From contig CAZVOA010000013.1 of assembly GCA_964628465.1 (NCBI GenBank), forward strand, positions 16,511 through 80,510: DNA of 64,000 nt, written 5' to 3'. The notes under the pieces were generated by a model. That model saw only the letters and a list, made by a program, of their open reading frames with translations, was not told the origin of the DNA and ran no database searches. Of the stretch, positions 17,521-26,262 are shown piece after piece. Origin of the DNA: JAFGPS01 sp964628465 (GTDB lineage Bacteria; Planctomycetota; Phycisphaerae; Sedimentisphaerales; Anaerobacaceae). How positions within the stretch are numbered: position 1 is the stretch's first letter; the number at the start of each line of letters is the position of its first letter. The translations under genes and the position numbers were made by a program.

Positions 17521-19218
17521 ATGATTAGCCCAAATCTTAAAAATATATGTGATCAGACAAGGTTATATTATTTTGATTACCTGTCCCAAAAAGGTGAGAG
17601 CGAAATTCCGGAATGGATTTTGAGCCATATCAAACGATGTGATAATTGCAAAAAACAGATTCTTCAGTTAAAAAAAGCGTTGGAACAGTCAGAACAGAAT
17701 GAAATATCAGGCCAAAATAATGAAGGAACGCTCCTTGCCGATACACTTAAACGTCATTTTTCACATATTGGCGAAGAAACTTCCTGCTCTTTAGTGAAAC
17801 CTTTTTTACCTAACATGCTTGATCCTTCTGTTCAAATCAGTATACCAACGCCTATAACGGCACATATTGATCATTGCCCCGAATGCGTCAGGAATCTTAA
17901 AACAATCAGCGATTTGAATCTTAATGCCGCCAATTTATCTCGTCTGAGCCAGCTTTTCTCAGTAAAAACGCAGAATTATGATATTAGTTGTTCAACAGCA
18001 AAATCTGATATCATGGCTTTTGTAATGATGGCATTCCATGAAACAAATGATCTGGTCTTAAAACATCTATGTACCTGCGGCAAGTGTTCTGATATTATTT
18101 ACCAGTACAGGGATTCAGTTATTAAAGAGCTTCAGACTGACAGCAAATCAAAACCATGCTTTTTGAGCAGTAAACTAACATATAACAGTATATTTGACTT
18201 TACAATTCCATACAGGCTTGATATTAACCAATATAAAAATTCAGAATCTATGCGATCTCAGGCATCACATATCAGGCGTTGTCCGTTCTGTCTTGAAAAA
18301 ATACAGGAATTTCATCGCATTATCAGCAATATAAGTGAGCGTCCCAATTCCAGTACAATAACAAAATATAATCTGGACCTTTCGAGCCAGACGGAAAATC
18401 CAGAGAACTCACAAGACCTTTATGCCGGTTTTCCTGTGCATGTTGAGGTATCAGGTGCATATCAGGAAGCCGCCGCGTCAAATTCTCGAAATACAATCAA
18501 TTTTACGTCTGCATTGAAAAATAATATAATCTCAAGAAATTACAGAACGCTATCCAAAACAGGAATTGCGGGTTTAGTATTTGCCGCTGTTATGTTAAGC
18601 GTAATGTTCATTTATTCACCAAAAGTAAAAGCACTGACTCTGGCACAGCTTTATAAATCGCTTGAAAATGTCAATAATGTACATATTTCTTCTTTTGCAC
18701 CAGGAATTGAAGAACCTATTCAGGAACAATGGGTATCTCGTTCTTTGAAAATGAAGATGCTTAAAAATAATAATACATTAATCCTTTGGGATATAAATGG
18801 TAAATCTGTGATAACCAAAAACTTAACTTCAGGATCTATCAATACAGAAATGGATTCAGAGTGGATCGCAGATGCCGAAAGTAATATAAACAAATCTCTC
18901 GGACTCATACCATTTTACAGCATTTCCGAACTTCCGCCAACCGCGGAATGGAATAAAGTAACAATCGCGTCAGATTCTCAGTATTCAGCGGTGGAAACAG
19001 AGATTTACGAGTTGTCTTACGTTTCAGATACTTTCAGTGACCCGATATTCAGCAAGTTTCGCTTTATATTAAAAGCTGGTACAGATACGCTAATCAAAGT
19101 TGAATACTATCAAAAACTTAATAATGAAAGTGAATACTCTCTTAAAAGCTTTAATACAGTTGATTATTTAAGTAATGAAGAATTCATTTCTATTAAAAGC
19201 GGTTATTTTAAGAAATGA
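17521..19218 (+). CDS. Membrane-bound anti-sigma-like protein with four tandem zinc-finger motifs
   Basis: A 565-residue protein with four ZAS-type motifs (Cys, spacer, HxxxCxxC) in its cytoplasmic N-terminal half: Cys10-His36-Cys40-Cys43, Cys89-His115-Cys119-Cys122, Cys157-His182-Cys186-Cys189, and Cys213-His250-Cys254-Cys257. The Cys-to-His spacers are 25, 25, 24 and 36 residues. One membrane helix follows at about 347-366 (GIAGLVFAAVMLSVMFIYS), then an extracytoplasmic domain of about 200 residues. AAGGAG 8 bases before the ATG at 17521 sets the start. It lies 14 bp after the sigma gene, the classic partner position. One ZAS finger is usual; four in one chain is odd. It should bind the sigma factor and sense an envelope signal (inference). 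Confidence 0.82.
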   Translation: MISPNLKNICDQTRLYYFDYLSQKGESEIPEWILSHIKRCDNCKKQILQLKKALEQSEQNEISGQNNEGTLLADTLKRHFSHIGEETSCSLVKPFLPNMLDPSVQISIPTPITAHIDHCPECVRNLKTISDLNLNAANLSRLSQLFSVKTQNYDISCSTAKSDIMAFVMMAFHETNDLVLKHLCTCGKCSDIIYQYRDSVIKELQTDSKSKPCFLSSKLTYNSIFDFTIPYRLDINQYKNSESMRSQASHIRRCPFCLEKIQEFHRIISNISERPNSSTITKYNLDLSSQTENPENSQDLYAGFPVHVEVSGAYQEAAASNSRNTINFTSALKNNIISRNYRTLSKTGIAGLVFAAVMLSVMFIYSPKVKALTLAQLYKSLENVNNVHISSFAPGIEEPIQEQWVSRSLKMKMLKNNNTLILWDINGKSVITKNLTSGSINTEMDSEWIADAESNINKSLGLIPFYSISELPPTAEWNKVTIASDSQYSAVETEIYELSYVSDTFSDPIFSKFRFILKAGTDTLIKVEYYQKLNNESEYSLKSFNTVDYLSNEEFISIKSGYFKK

Positions 19219-19251
19219 ACTTTTGCAACAATTAGAAATACGTAATATTTT

Positions 19252-20061
19252 TTACTTTCTTAATGGAAGCCATAAAGGCGAAAGATTTTTATAACCATCA
19301 GCGGTTTTTTCGACAAATAAATCCTCTGCCTTTCTTCTCTCAATATGACCATCTGCATATCCAATATTAACTGACTTATTAAAATGACGGCCATTTATCG
19401 CGTCATCTTTCTGCCCATCCGATAAATTCCTGTCCTTATTCATTGCAAGGCCAGGAATGTAAGATCGGTCTTCAATACTTTTACCTAAAACCACCGGCGG
19501 GAAATCGGCTGCATGGTACCAGTTAATTAAATAATAGCCGCTATCAGCAATGAGAAGAGTTCGAGCCGGTGATTTTATATCCGTACTGCTTAAAAGGTCG
19601 CCCATAAATTCGTTTTTACCATCTGAAATCAAGCTTTTACAGATAGACTGGTTAACGCCATAATTTGCAACAAGTACATTATTTTTCAACCTAATATCCT
19701 GCATCCTTCTGGATGGACACCAGAAAACAGATTCTTTATTAAAACCTATATTTTCATCATCGCAAATATAATTATGCCATCTCCACCCGGGAGTGTCATA
19801 GCTGGCATCTCCAAGCAAAAAGCCGCCGGGTGGAGCTTTTATATTTCCATTGAGATATAAGCCATAAGGAAAATTTTCGTTTTTCAAATCATAGGCAATT
19901 AATTTTAATGTAATTTGCTTAATATTCGAGAAACAACGTGTTGATTTAGCGTATTCTCTCGCCAATCTCAATGCCGGAAGAACAATTGCGACAAGAAATA
20001 CAATTATACCTAAAACCACAAGCAGCTCAATTATCGTAAAAGCTCTCCTATTCATATCCAT
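19252..20061 (-). CDS. Pseudopilin-like protein with FTxIEL leader and C-terminal DGH motif
   Basis: About 270 residues. The N-terminus is a type IV prepilin/type II pseudopilin leader: short positive MDMNRRA followed by FTIIELLVVLGIIVFLVAI, with Glu at mature position 5. The C-terminal part has NIGYADGHIERRKAEDLF, as in the H-X9-DG pseudopilins abundant in planctomycetes. It would be cut by a prepilin peptidase such as the one at 36.9 kb. ATG at 20061 or 20055 is the likely start; the upstream TTG is less likely. It lies downstream of the C39-like gene on the same strand, but a terminator hairpin sits between. Confidence 0.85.
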   Translation of the reverse strand: MDMNRRAFTIIELLVVLGIIVFLVAIVLPALRLAREYAKSTRCFSNIKQITLKLIAYDLKNENFPYGLYLNGNIKAPPGGFLLGDASYDTPGWRWHNYICDDENIGFNKESVFWCPSRRMQDIRLKNNVLVANYGVNQSICKSLISDGKNEFMGDLLSSTDIKSPARTLLIADSGYYLINWYHAADFPPVVLGKSIEDRSYIPGLAMNKDRNLSDGQKDDAINGRHFNKSVNIGYADGHIERRKAEDLFVEKTADGYKNLSPLWLPLRK

Positions 20062-20109
20062 GTATAATATTAACAAATATCGGAAAAGTCAACTTTTACT
20101 AATCTGAAA

Positions 20110-20155
20110 AAACTAATTTGGCGAATTGCAGTATCAAAATCCGCCAAATTAGTTT
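20110..20155 (-). terminator. Rho-independent terminator after the C39-like gene
   Basis: A 13-bp perfect stem (AACTAATTTGGCG with CGCCAAATTAGTT) around a loop of about 18 bases, followed in the leftward direction by a run of six T. It lies about 60 bp past the stop of the leftward gene. Confidence 0.75.
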
Positions 20156-20213
20156 CGTTTTATTTCTATTGATATTGATAATATATATCAGTCAGTTTGA
20201 GCCATTCATTTTA

Positions 20214-22022
20214 TTATTGGCATGAGAGCAAATAATAAATTACCAAAGTACCTAGATCCCAAACACACATGTTAGGGTCAAGCGGATGAACCACACAGCG
20301 GAAGGTATATTTTTCTATTCTAAACTCATCGGCGCACATTCCGCTTTCAGCAAGTTCACAGCCAATCCTCCTGAATATTACCTCGGAAATTCCATAACAA
20401 TTACCTCCGATCATATATGGACAAGAAATCTTAAGTGAATTCTGAATTAAATATGTGCATGAGTAGCCTAATCCTCCTGTATAACCAACCAAATGAGCAT
20501 CAGGAATCTCTGTCGCCCCGGATGGTAAAGCAATAGATTGATTAGAAACCAATAACGCTGTCCCTTCCGTCCATTCCATACCATAAAGACCTGCATTCGC
20601 ACGATAATAGAAATTATCTTTCGTTAAATCTATTATCCAAACATAATTCTCGTCAATTCGATCAAGCAGCACATAATGATTCTTTTCGGGAAGATGTAAA
20701 ATTACCTGGCATCCCGACAAATTTTTAAGTGTCTGTAAATCCGTTGTTACTGCCTTACAGTATAAACCTTTACTTTCGGCGTATTTCTTCATATCTTTCA
20801 TACTTGTCTTCATATCATCCGGATTTACCAAATCTGAAAGCTGGGAACTCAAAATATTTTTCCCTAATTTCAAAGCGGCATACTGTAAAGTCGAGGTTGC
20901 GCAATTTTGAAGCTGTTTGCCTTCTGCTTCCATATACGCCATTCTTTCAGCCAAAAGCAAATCGGAATTTGCCGTATTTGAATAAAAATACTGTAAATCA
21001 GGCTTTGTAATATCATACCTGTATTCGATTAATGTATTTGGCATAAAATCGACTACAAAACTGCTTGGTGAAGGGACTTCTCCGCTTATTTTGGAAATTG
21101 TAATATAATCCCCTTCAAGCAGTTTTTGCGTTTTATCAAATTTTTCAATGACGATTGAAGTCGGTATCCAGGAATCCGATACAAATTTGTAATCGCTATA
21201 AAGATTAATTGTTTTAGAATCGGCTTTGTTTGTTACCCATGAAATTGGAGCATATCCTTTTTCAGGAGCAAGAACAAATATTGACTCTGAGCCGTCTTTA
21301 TTGATTAAAGTAAGGTGAATCTCAGAATGTCCATCGACCGTTTTTGCGACCGCGGAAGATTCCATTTTAATCAGATTATCGTATGTTAAAGAACCATATC
21401 CCCACGGTATAATACCTTTGATTAAAAGGGATAACGAACCATTTTGAAAATTTTCAGAAGAACTAACGAAAGCGTGATTAACCCCCGGAGTGTACATTGT
21501 ATTTTTTTCTCCATCGTCACAAAGAATTCTTCTGCCATTCCAGGTAAGATTGAATTGGTCTATTTTATGATTGCTTTTCAGTTCATCAGGAACTTTTACC
21601 GAATCTACCCTTGAATCTACTTTAATATCATAATAATACCTTTTTCCGTCGTATTTTAGGATTTTCGTAGTCTTCATGGTATATTCATTGGACATATGAT
21701 AACGAATATTGAAAGGTATCGCCTCAAGTGCCATTTTTTGCAAATATTCCGCCACTTCAGCTTTATTATCATTTGAAACATATTCTTCAATTTTCCTGCT
21801 TATCTCGCTTAATATTGTATTTTCATCAGTTGTTTTTGGCGCCCTGTATTCCTCGTGAACAGCTTCCATAGTTCCGCTTTGTATCCATGTGCTTTTAAAA
21901 TTGGCTGCCAATGTTTTAAAAAGCAGTTCTTTTTCTTTGCCGCTCAATTCTACATCCGCAAGGCAGATGCGGCAAAATAACATTAACATTAAAATGCTAA
22001 TAATACTTGTTTTAGATTTCAT
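20214..22022 (-). CDS. Exported C39-peptidase-like protein with Cys-rich C-terminus
   Basis: A 602-residue exported protein. It has a Sec signal (MKSKTSIISILMLMLFC), then a large beta-rich domain (about 30-330) recalling LolA/RseB-type folds. Residues 370-480 look like a C39 (papain-like) peptidase: Cys 374 in QNCATSTL, His 449 in KNHYVLLDRI and Asp 465 in WIIDLTKD; the 16-residue His-Asp spacing matches known C39 peptidases. The last 90 residues contain eight Cys. C39 domains usually cut bacteriocin-type leader peptides in the cytoplasm as part of ABC exporters; here the domain is exported and free. No ABC transporter or peptide substrate is adjacent. Activity is inference. Confidence 0.7.
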   Translation of the reverse strand: MKSKTSIISILMLMLFCRICLADVELSGKEKELLFKTLAANFKSTWIQSGTMEAVHEEYRAPKTTDENTILSEISRKIEEYVSNDNKAEVAEYLQKMALEAIPFNIRYHMSNEYTMKTTKILKYDGKRYYYDIKVDSRVDSVKVPDELKSNHKIDQFNLTWNGRRILCDDGEKNTMYTPGVNHAFVSSSENFQNGSLSLLIKGIIPWGYGSLTYDNLIKMESSAVAKTVDGHSEIHLTLINKDGSESIFVLAPEKGYAPISWVTNKADSKTINLYSDYKFVSDSWIPTSIVIEKFDKTQKLLEGDYITISKISGEVPSPSSFVVDFMPNTLIEYRYDITKPDLQYFYSNTANSDLLLAERMAYMEAEGKQLQNCATSTLQYAALKLGKNILSSQLSDLVNPDDMKTSMKDMKKYAESKGLYCKAVTTDLQTLKNLSGCQVILHLPEKNHYVLLDRIDENYVWIIDLTKDNFYYRANAGLYGMEWTEGTALLVSNQSIALPSGATEIPDAHLVGYTGGLGYSCTYLIQNSLKISCPYMIGGNCYGISEVIFRRIGCELAESGMCADEFRIEKYTFRCVVHPLDPNMCVWDLGTLVIYYLLSCQ

Positions 22023-22235
22023 GACAGGCCCTTTCCAAGTAATGTTAAAAAGTAATTCCGGAATACACTGACCGGAATATTTATTTAGTCTTCACTTATA
22101 ATAAAGGGTCATCTCAAGCCAAAAATGTTGACTATAAATCTTGAAAAAAAAATATTTTTTTTGTTTGATAAGTTATTTTCGCTTTTTTTTGCGATTTCCA
22201 ATCATTTGGAAAAAATTTTCTCCCAAAAGAACGGT

Positions 22236-22263
22236 TTGACAAGAAAACTCCTTCTGTTATAAT
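22236..22263 (+). promoter_or_regulatory. Strong sigma-70 promoter for the hydroxyacid dehydrogenase gene
   Basis: Perfect TTGACA and perfect TATAAT separated by 16 bp, about 55 bp before the ATG. The predicted transcript starts near 22270. Confidence 0.8.
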
Positions 22264-22316
22264 TTGATTACAAGATTTTATTTCAACTTAATACAAAGAA
22301 AGGATCAGGTAGTATA

Positions 22317-23204
22317 ATGGAAAAAATTGGTTTTATTGGTCTTGGAATTATGGGAAAACCTATGGCGAAGAATCTTCTCAAAGCCGGTTATTCTCTTACT
22401 GTTTATGATATTTTCCCCGACCCAGTCGCAGAAGTAGTAAAAGCTGGTGCGCAAAAGGGAACTTCCTGCAAAGATGTAGCGTCAAAAAGCGATATCGTCA
22501 TTACAATGCTTCCAAATTCACCGGAAGTAAAAGAAGCCGTTATGGGCAAAAACGGCATACTTGACGGGGCTAAATCAGGTATGATTTTGATTGATATGAG
22601 TTCAATAGCTCCTTTGGCCAGCCAGGAAATCTCCAAAAAAGCAGCGGAAAAAGGGGTTATAATGCTTGATGCGCCCGTAAGCGGTGGCGAACCCAAAGCA
22701 ATAGATGGTACATTGGCAATTATGGTTGGCGGCCCGGAAAACACATTTAACAAAGTTAAAGACATTCTTGGAAAAATGGGCGCTTCTGTAACTCTGGTTG
22801 GTGATATTGGCAGCGGTAATACAACTAAATTAGCAAACCAGATAATTGTGGCATTGAATATCGCCGCAATGTCCGAAGCAATGGTTCTGGCAAAAAAAGC
22901 CGGTGTTGACCCTGAAAAAGTATTCAACGCAATCAAAGGCGGCCTGGCAGGAAGCACTGTATTAAACGCGAAAATGCCGCTTGCTTTAGCAGGTAACTTC
23001 AAACCTGGCTTCCGCATTGTATTACATATCAAAGATTTGCAGAACGCACTTGACACAGCACATGGCATTGGCGTTCCTATTCCTCTTACAAGCGTAGTAA
23101 TGGAAATGATGCAGGCACTGAAAGTCGATGGCCACGGCGGCGACGACCACGGCGGTCTTATCCAATTCTACGAAAAACTCGCCAAGGTTGAAGTAAGAAA
23201 ATAA
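22317..23204 (+). CDS. NAD(P)-dependent beta-hydroxyacid dehydrogenase (GarR/3-hydroxyisobutyrate type)
   Basis: A 295-residue cytosolic enzyme. The N-terminus has the Rossmann dinucleotide motif GFIGLGIMGKPMAKNLLKAG; the substrate-binding DAPVSGGEPKAIDGTLAIM and the catalytic-Lys region GNTTKLANQI follow. It belongs with tartronate semialdehyde reductase (2-hydroxy-3-oxopropionate reductase), 3-hydroxyisobutyrate dehydrogenase and related enzymes; the exact substrate is not shown. It is monocistronic, with its own consensus promoter upstream and a terminator about 100 bp downstream. Confidence 0.93.
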   Translation: MEKIGFIGLGIMGKPMAKNLLKAGYSLTVYDIFPDPVAEVVKAGAQKGTSCKDVASKSDIVITMLPNSPEVKEAVMGKNGILDGAKSGMILIDMSSIAPLASQEISKKAAEKGVIMLDAPVSGGEPKAIDGTLAIMVGGPENTFNKVKDILGKMGASVTLVGDIGSGNTTKLANQIIVALNIAAMSEAMVLAKKAGVDPEKVFNAIKGGLAGSTVLNAKMPLALAGNFKPGFRIVLHIKDLQNALDTAHGIGVPIPLTSVVMEMMQALKVDGHGGDDHGGLIQFYEKLAKVEVRK

Positions 23205-23301
23205 TATTTTCTACCATTCTCCGCAGAATCCATTGCGGTACTGCGCAGAACCAGAACTTTGCGAAATCGAATGGGCAGGAATCTCATTTGAACAAATTTT
23301 T

Positions 23302-23332
23302 AAGCCTTCATAAAAAACATGGAGGCTTTTTT
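23302..23332 (+). terminator. Rho-independent terminator after the dehydrogenase gene
   Basis: AAGCCT and AGGCTT form a stem followed by a T run to 23332. It lies about 100 bp past the stop codon. Confidence 0.7.
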
Positions 23333-23356
23333 ACGCGCAAGCATTATTAATGCGCA

Positions 23357-23486
23357 TAAAAAAAGGAGACCAGGGCAGTTCGTTAGAAATCGGTTGTAGG
23401 CCCGTCTCCTTTTTGCGATATGCCGTTACACACTTTACCGCGGATTGTGCAATTGAGACCAACTGATCTCTGTGTGCATTCGCAAC
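23357..23486 (-). ncRNA. Candidate structured ncRNA with own promoter and terminator
   Basis: Read leftward from about 23486, the sequence folds well. TTGCGA at the 5' end pairs with TCGCAA; inside, GCACAC pairs with GTGTGT, and GAGATC-AGTT-GGTCTC forms a six-pair tetraloop hairpin (with one U-G pair). The 3' end is a strong terminator: GGAGAC plus GGGC pair with GCCC plus GTCTCC, followed by seven T. A TATAAT box (23493-23498) lies seven bases before the predicted start. Length about 130 nt. I do not recognise it as SRP RNA, 6S, tmRNA or a tRNA. It lies between the dehydrogenase and glgP genes. Confidence 0.6.
23359..23415. terminator. Bidirectional terminator hairpin
   Basis: AAAAGGAGAC and GTCTCCTTTT form a stem with T runs on both sides, so it can stop transcription from either direction. 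Leftward it ends the candidate ncRNA; it is also a backstop for glgP. Confidence 0.7.
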
Positions 23487-23492
23487 ATATAT

Positions 23493-23521
23493 ATTATAAC
23501 TCATTTTCCTTGTATGTGCAA
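23493..23521 (-). promoter_or_regulatory. Promoter of the candidate ncRNA
   Basis: On the minus strand TTGCAC (23516-23521) and a perfect TATAAT (23493-23498) are 17 bp apart. The -35 box is only a half match to consensus. There is no protein start downstream before the terminator. Confidence 0.5.
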
Positions 23522-23594
23522 AAAGAAAAGAGTTTATAAAATCACAAATAACATAACCGAATATAATACCGTAACTTATGCGACTGAATATTTT

Positions 23595-26123
23595 TTATTT
23601 TTTCCAAAGAATTTGATTAGCTTCAATCGGTTTCACTTCGCTATTAAACAATGGAACAACCCGGGGCGTATAATCGCTTATTTTTCGCTTGGCCGGTAAT
23701 TCAATTTTAAATAAATATCCATTCTTATCAGCGTTTATCCGCTCGCCGCGTATCATATTATAAATTTCATGTTCCTGCCCGTTGAGAGGGTCCGCATAAA
23801 GCTGTACCGTAATTTCATCTGGATTAACACCCTCTAAAAATACTGGTAAGTTATAATAATATTGACCATCTTTTGAACTAAAGTCCACTTCGCCAAATTG
23901 TATTTTTGAGAAACTTTCCCTGATAGTTTTTTTCATCTTGCAAAGAGAGATTGATTTTGCAGCTTTATTACCAATTCGTTCGGAAAAATCAGTAAACGAA
24001 GGCAAATACAGCTTTTCGGTATATTCGCGAAGCATTCTGTTGCTGCTGAATTGCGGCGTAAGTTCAGCCATGCTCGAACGTATTTTTGAAACCCAGCCAA
24101 CAGGAACTCCTTTTGAATTTCTATCATAAAATAACGGCACGATTTCTTCTTCTAAAAGCCGGTAAAGCTGATTAGCTTCGCACACGTCATAATTTATGTC
24201 ATTTCCATGTTCGCACCTGTCACCCAAAGCCCATCCGACTTCGGGTTTATAAGCTTCGGCCCACCAACCGTCTAATTCTGATAAATTAAGTCCACCATTT
24301 ACAAGAACTTTCATGCCGCTCGTACCGCTTGCTTCCCAGGGTCTTCTCGGTGTATTAATCCATAAATCAACCCCCTGCACAAGATGCTCGGCGAGTGACA
24401 TATCATAATCGGCGAGAAAAACCGCGTGTGAACGTGAATTGGATTGGCGAATGAAATTTGTCCATGCGGCTATCATTGCTTTACCGCGATTGTCATGAGG
24501 ATGTGCTTTTCCAGCGATTATTATCTGTACAGGGCGTTCCTTGTTCAATAACAAAGCTTTCAATCGCTCTGGGTTTTGAATCAGCAAATTCGGTCGCTTA
24601 TATTCCGCAAAACGTCTGGCGAATCCAATTGTAAATACATCTGGATTCAAAATCTCTCTGGCATGAAATATTTTTTCATCAGAAGCTCCCGCCGCTTCGA
24701 GTTGTCTTAAAAGCCGTTCCCTTGCATATTCGACCAGACGTTTTCGTCCTTCGTTGCGAAAATTCCAAAGCGTCTCATCAGGTACTTTTTTCAGACAAGG
24801 TTCTATTGTTTCAAGAGTTCCCACCCACCTGTCTTTTCCACACGAGTCGGTCCAGAGTTTATCCGCCGCTTCAGAATCCCATGAAGGTACATGTACACCA
24901 TTAGTGACATGAGTTACAGGGACTTCACTCAGCGGCCATCGCGGGAACAAATTCGCGAAAATATTTCTGCTTACCTGACCATGCAGGAGGCTTACCGCGT
25001 TAACGACTCCCGAACCGCGAACAGCCAAATATGCCATATTCAATGGTTCAGAATTATCTCCCGGATTTTCCCGCCCTAAATCAAGAATTCCTTCTATTCC
25101 TATGTCAATTCTGTCCGCGTATCCCTTTAGATACTGATACACCAATGAAGGAGCAAACCTGTCAAATCCCGCGGCTACCGGGGTATGTGTTGTAAATACA
25201 TTTCCGGCTTTCGTCGCTTCAAGAGCCACTTCAAAAGGCACGTTTGATTCTTGCGCAAATATTCTGGCGCGTTCGATAACAGCAAGAGCTGCATGTCCCT
25301 CGTTGAGATGACACACCTGTGCCTTAATTCCAAGAACGCTCAGCAGCTTCCAGCCTCCTATTCCCAGTACCATTTCCTGCTGCAGACGCATTTCATTTCC
25401 GCCGCCGTAAAGTTCCGCCGTAATACACTGGTCGGCTGGTCCATTTTCAGGATCGTTACTATCGAGCAAATACAGCTTTACCCTTCCCACCCTGGCTTCC
25501 CATATACGTAATTTCACTATCCTGCCCGGGAACTGCACATTTACATGAAACCATTGCCCATCAGCATCGCGAACTGGAAGAATTGGAAGCTGGCTCGGAT
25601 CATTATATGGATAGTATTCTATTTGATTGCCGTCAGAATTTATAACCTGCCTGAAATAGCCCTGTTGATAAAGCAAACCAACACCTACAACCGGTACGCC
25701 TAAATCACTGGCGGTTTTCAGTACATCTCCCGCTAAAATCCCTAATCCGCCTGAATAAATGGGTAAAGATTCACTTAACCCGAATTCCATACTTAAATAT
25801 GCGACAGTTAGAGCTGATTTTCCATATTTTTTGGAAAACCATGTTAAATCTTTTTCATCCAAATACTGTTTATGAAGTTTAACCTGATTTTGCAATTCCT
25901 GCCTGAATGATTTCTTACTCTCTAAAGCTTTCAGTCGTGCCTCTGAAACCGATTGAAGTATAAGCCATGGATTTCGCGTCAAATTCCAAAGTTCGCTATT
26001 AATTTGTTCCCAAAGTGAATCTGATTTGTGAGACCATGACCATCTCAAATCCAATCCAAGCTCAGCCAAGCCTTCAAGTCCTTCCGGGATAGGCGGAAGT
26101 GTGTAGTATTTTGGAATTCCCAT
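23595..26123 (-). CDS. glgP: Alpha-glucan (glycogen) phosphorylase
   Basis: An 842-residue cytosolic GT35 enzyme that releases glucose-1-phosphate from glycogen or maltodextrin. The N-terminal DUF3417-type segment (LEGLAELGLDLRWSWSHKSD) marks the shorter bacterial/archaeal subgroup. GGLGILAGDVLKTASDLGVP, HLNEGHAALAVIERAR and TNGVHVPSWDSEAADKLW are conserved sites; the pyridoxal-phosphate Lys is in EASGTSGMKVLVNGGLNLSE. GGAAGGA lies before the ATG. It stands alone on the minus strand and points to glycogen storage in this organism. Confidence 0.96.
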   Translation of the reverse strand: MGIPKYYTLPPIPEGLEGLAELGLDLRWSWSHKSDSLWEQINSELWNLTRNPWLILQSVSEARLKALESKKSFRQELQNQVKLHKQYLDEKDLTWFSKKYGKSALTVAYLSMEFGLSESLPIYSGGLGILAGDVLKTASDLGVPVVGVGLLYQQGYFRQVINSDGNQIEYYPYNDPSQLPILPVRDADGQWFHVNVQFPGRIVKLRIWEARVGRVKLYLLDSNDPENGPADQCITAELYGGGNEMRLQQEMVLGIGGWKLLSVLGIKAQVCHLNEGHAALAVIERARIFAQESNVPFEVALEATKAGNVFTTHTPVAAGFDRFAPSLVYQYLKGYADRIDIGIEGILDLGRENPGDNSEPLNMAYLAVRGSGVVNAVSLLHGQVSRNIFANLFPRWPLSEVPVTHVTNGVHVPSWDSEAADKLWTDSCGKDRWVGTLETIEPCLKKVPDETLWNFRNEGRKRLVEYARERLLRQLEAAGASDEKIFHAREILNPDVFTIGFARRFAEYKRPNLLIQNPERLKALLLNKERPVQIIIAGKAHPHDNRGKAMIAAWTNFIRQSNSRSHAVFLADYDMSLAEHLVQGVDLWINTPRRPWEASGTSGMKVLVNGGLNLSELDGWWAEAYKPEVGWALGDRCEHGNDINYDVCEANQLYRLLEEEIVPLFYDRNSKGVPVGWVSKIRSSMAELTPQFSSNRMLREYTEKLYLPSFTDFSERIGNKAAKSISLCKMKKTIRESFSKIQFGEVDFSSKDGQYYYNLPVFLEGVNPDEITVQLYADPLNGQEHEIYNMIRGERINADKNGYLFKIELPAKRKISDYTPRVVPLFNSEVKPIEANQILWKK

Positions 26124-26262
26124 TAATAATCCTTCCTTTTTTAAACCCAGTCTCTGCTATTCAATTTGTATTTCTTTATATTGGATTTCTCCTGGTACCG
26201 CAATAAAAATTTGATCAATAATAGCTGGTTGTTAATTTGGGATAGAAAAAAGATTAGGGATT

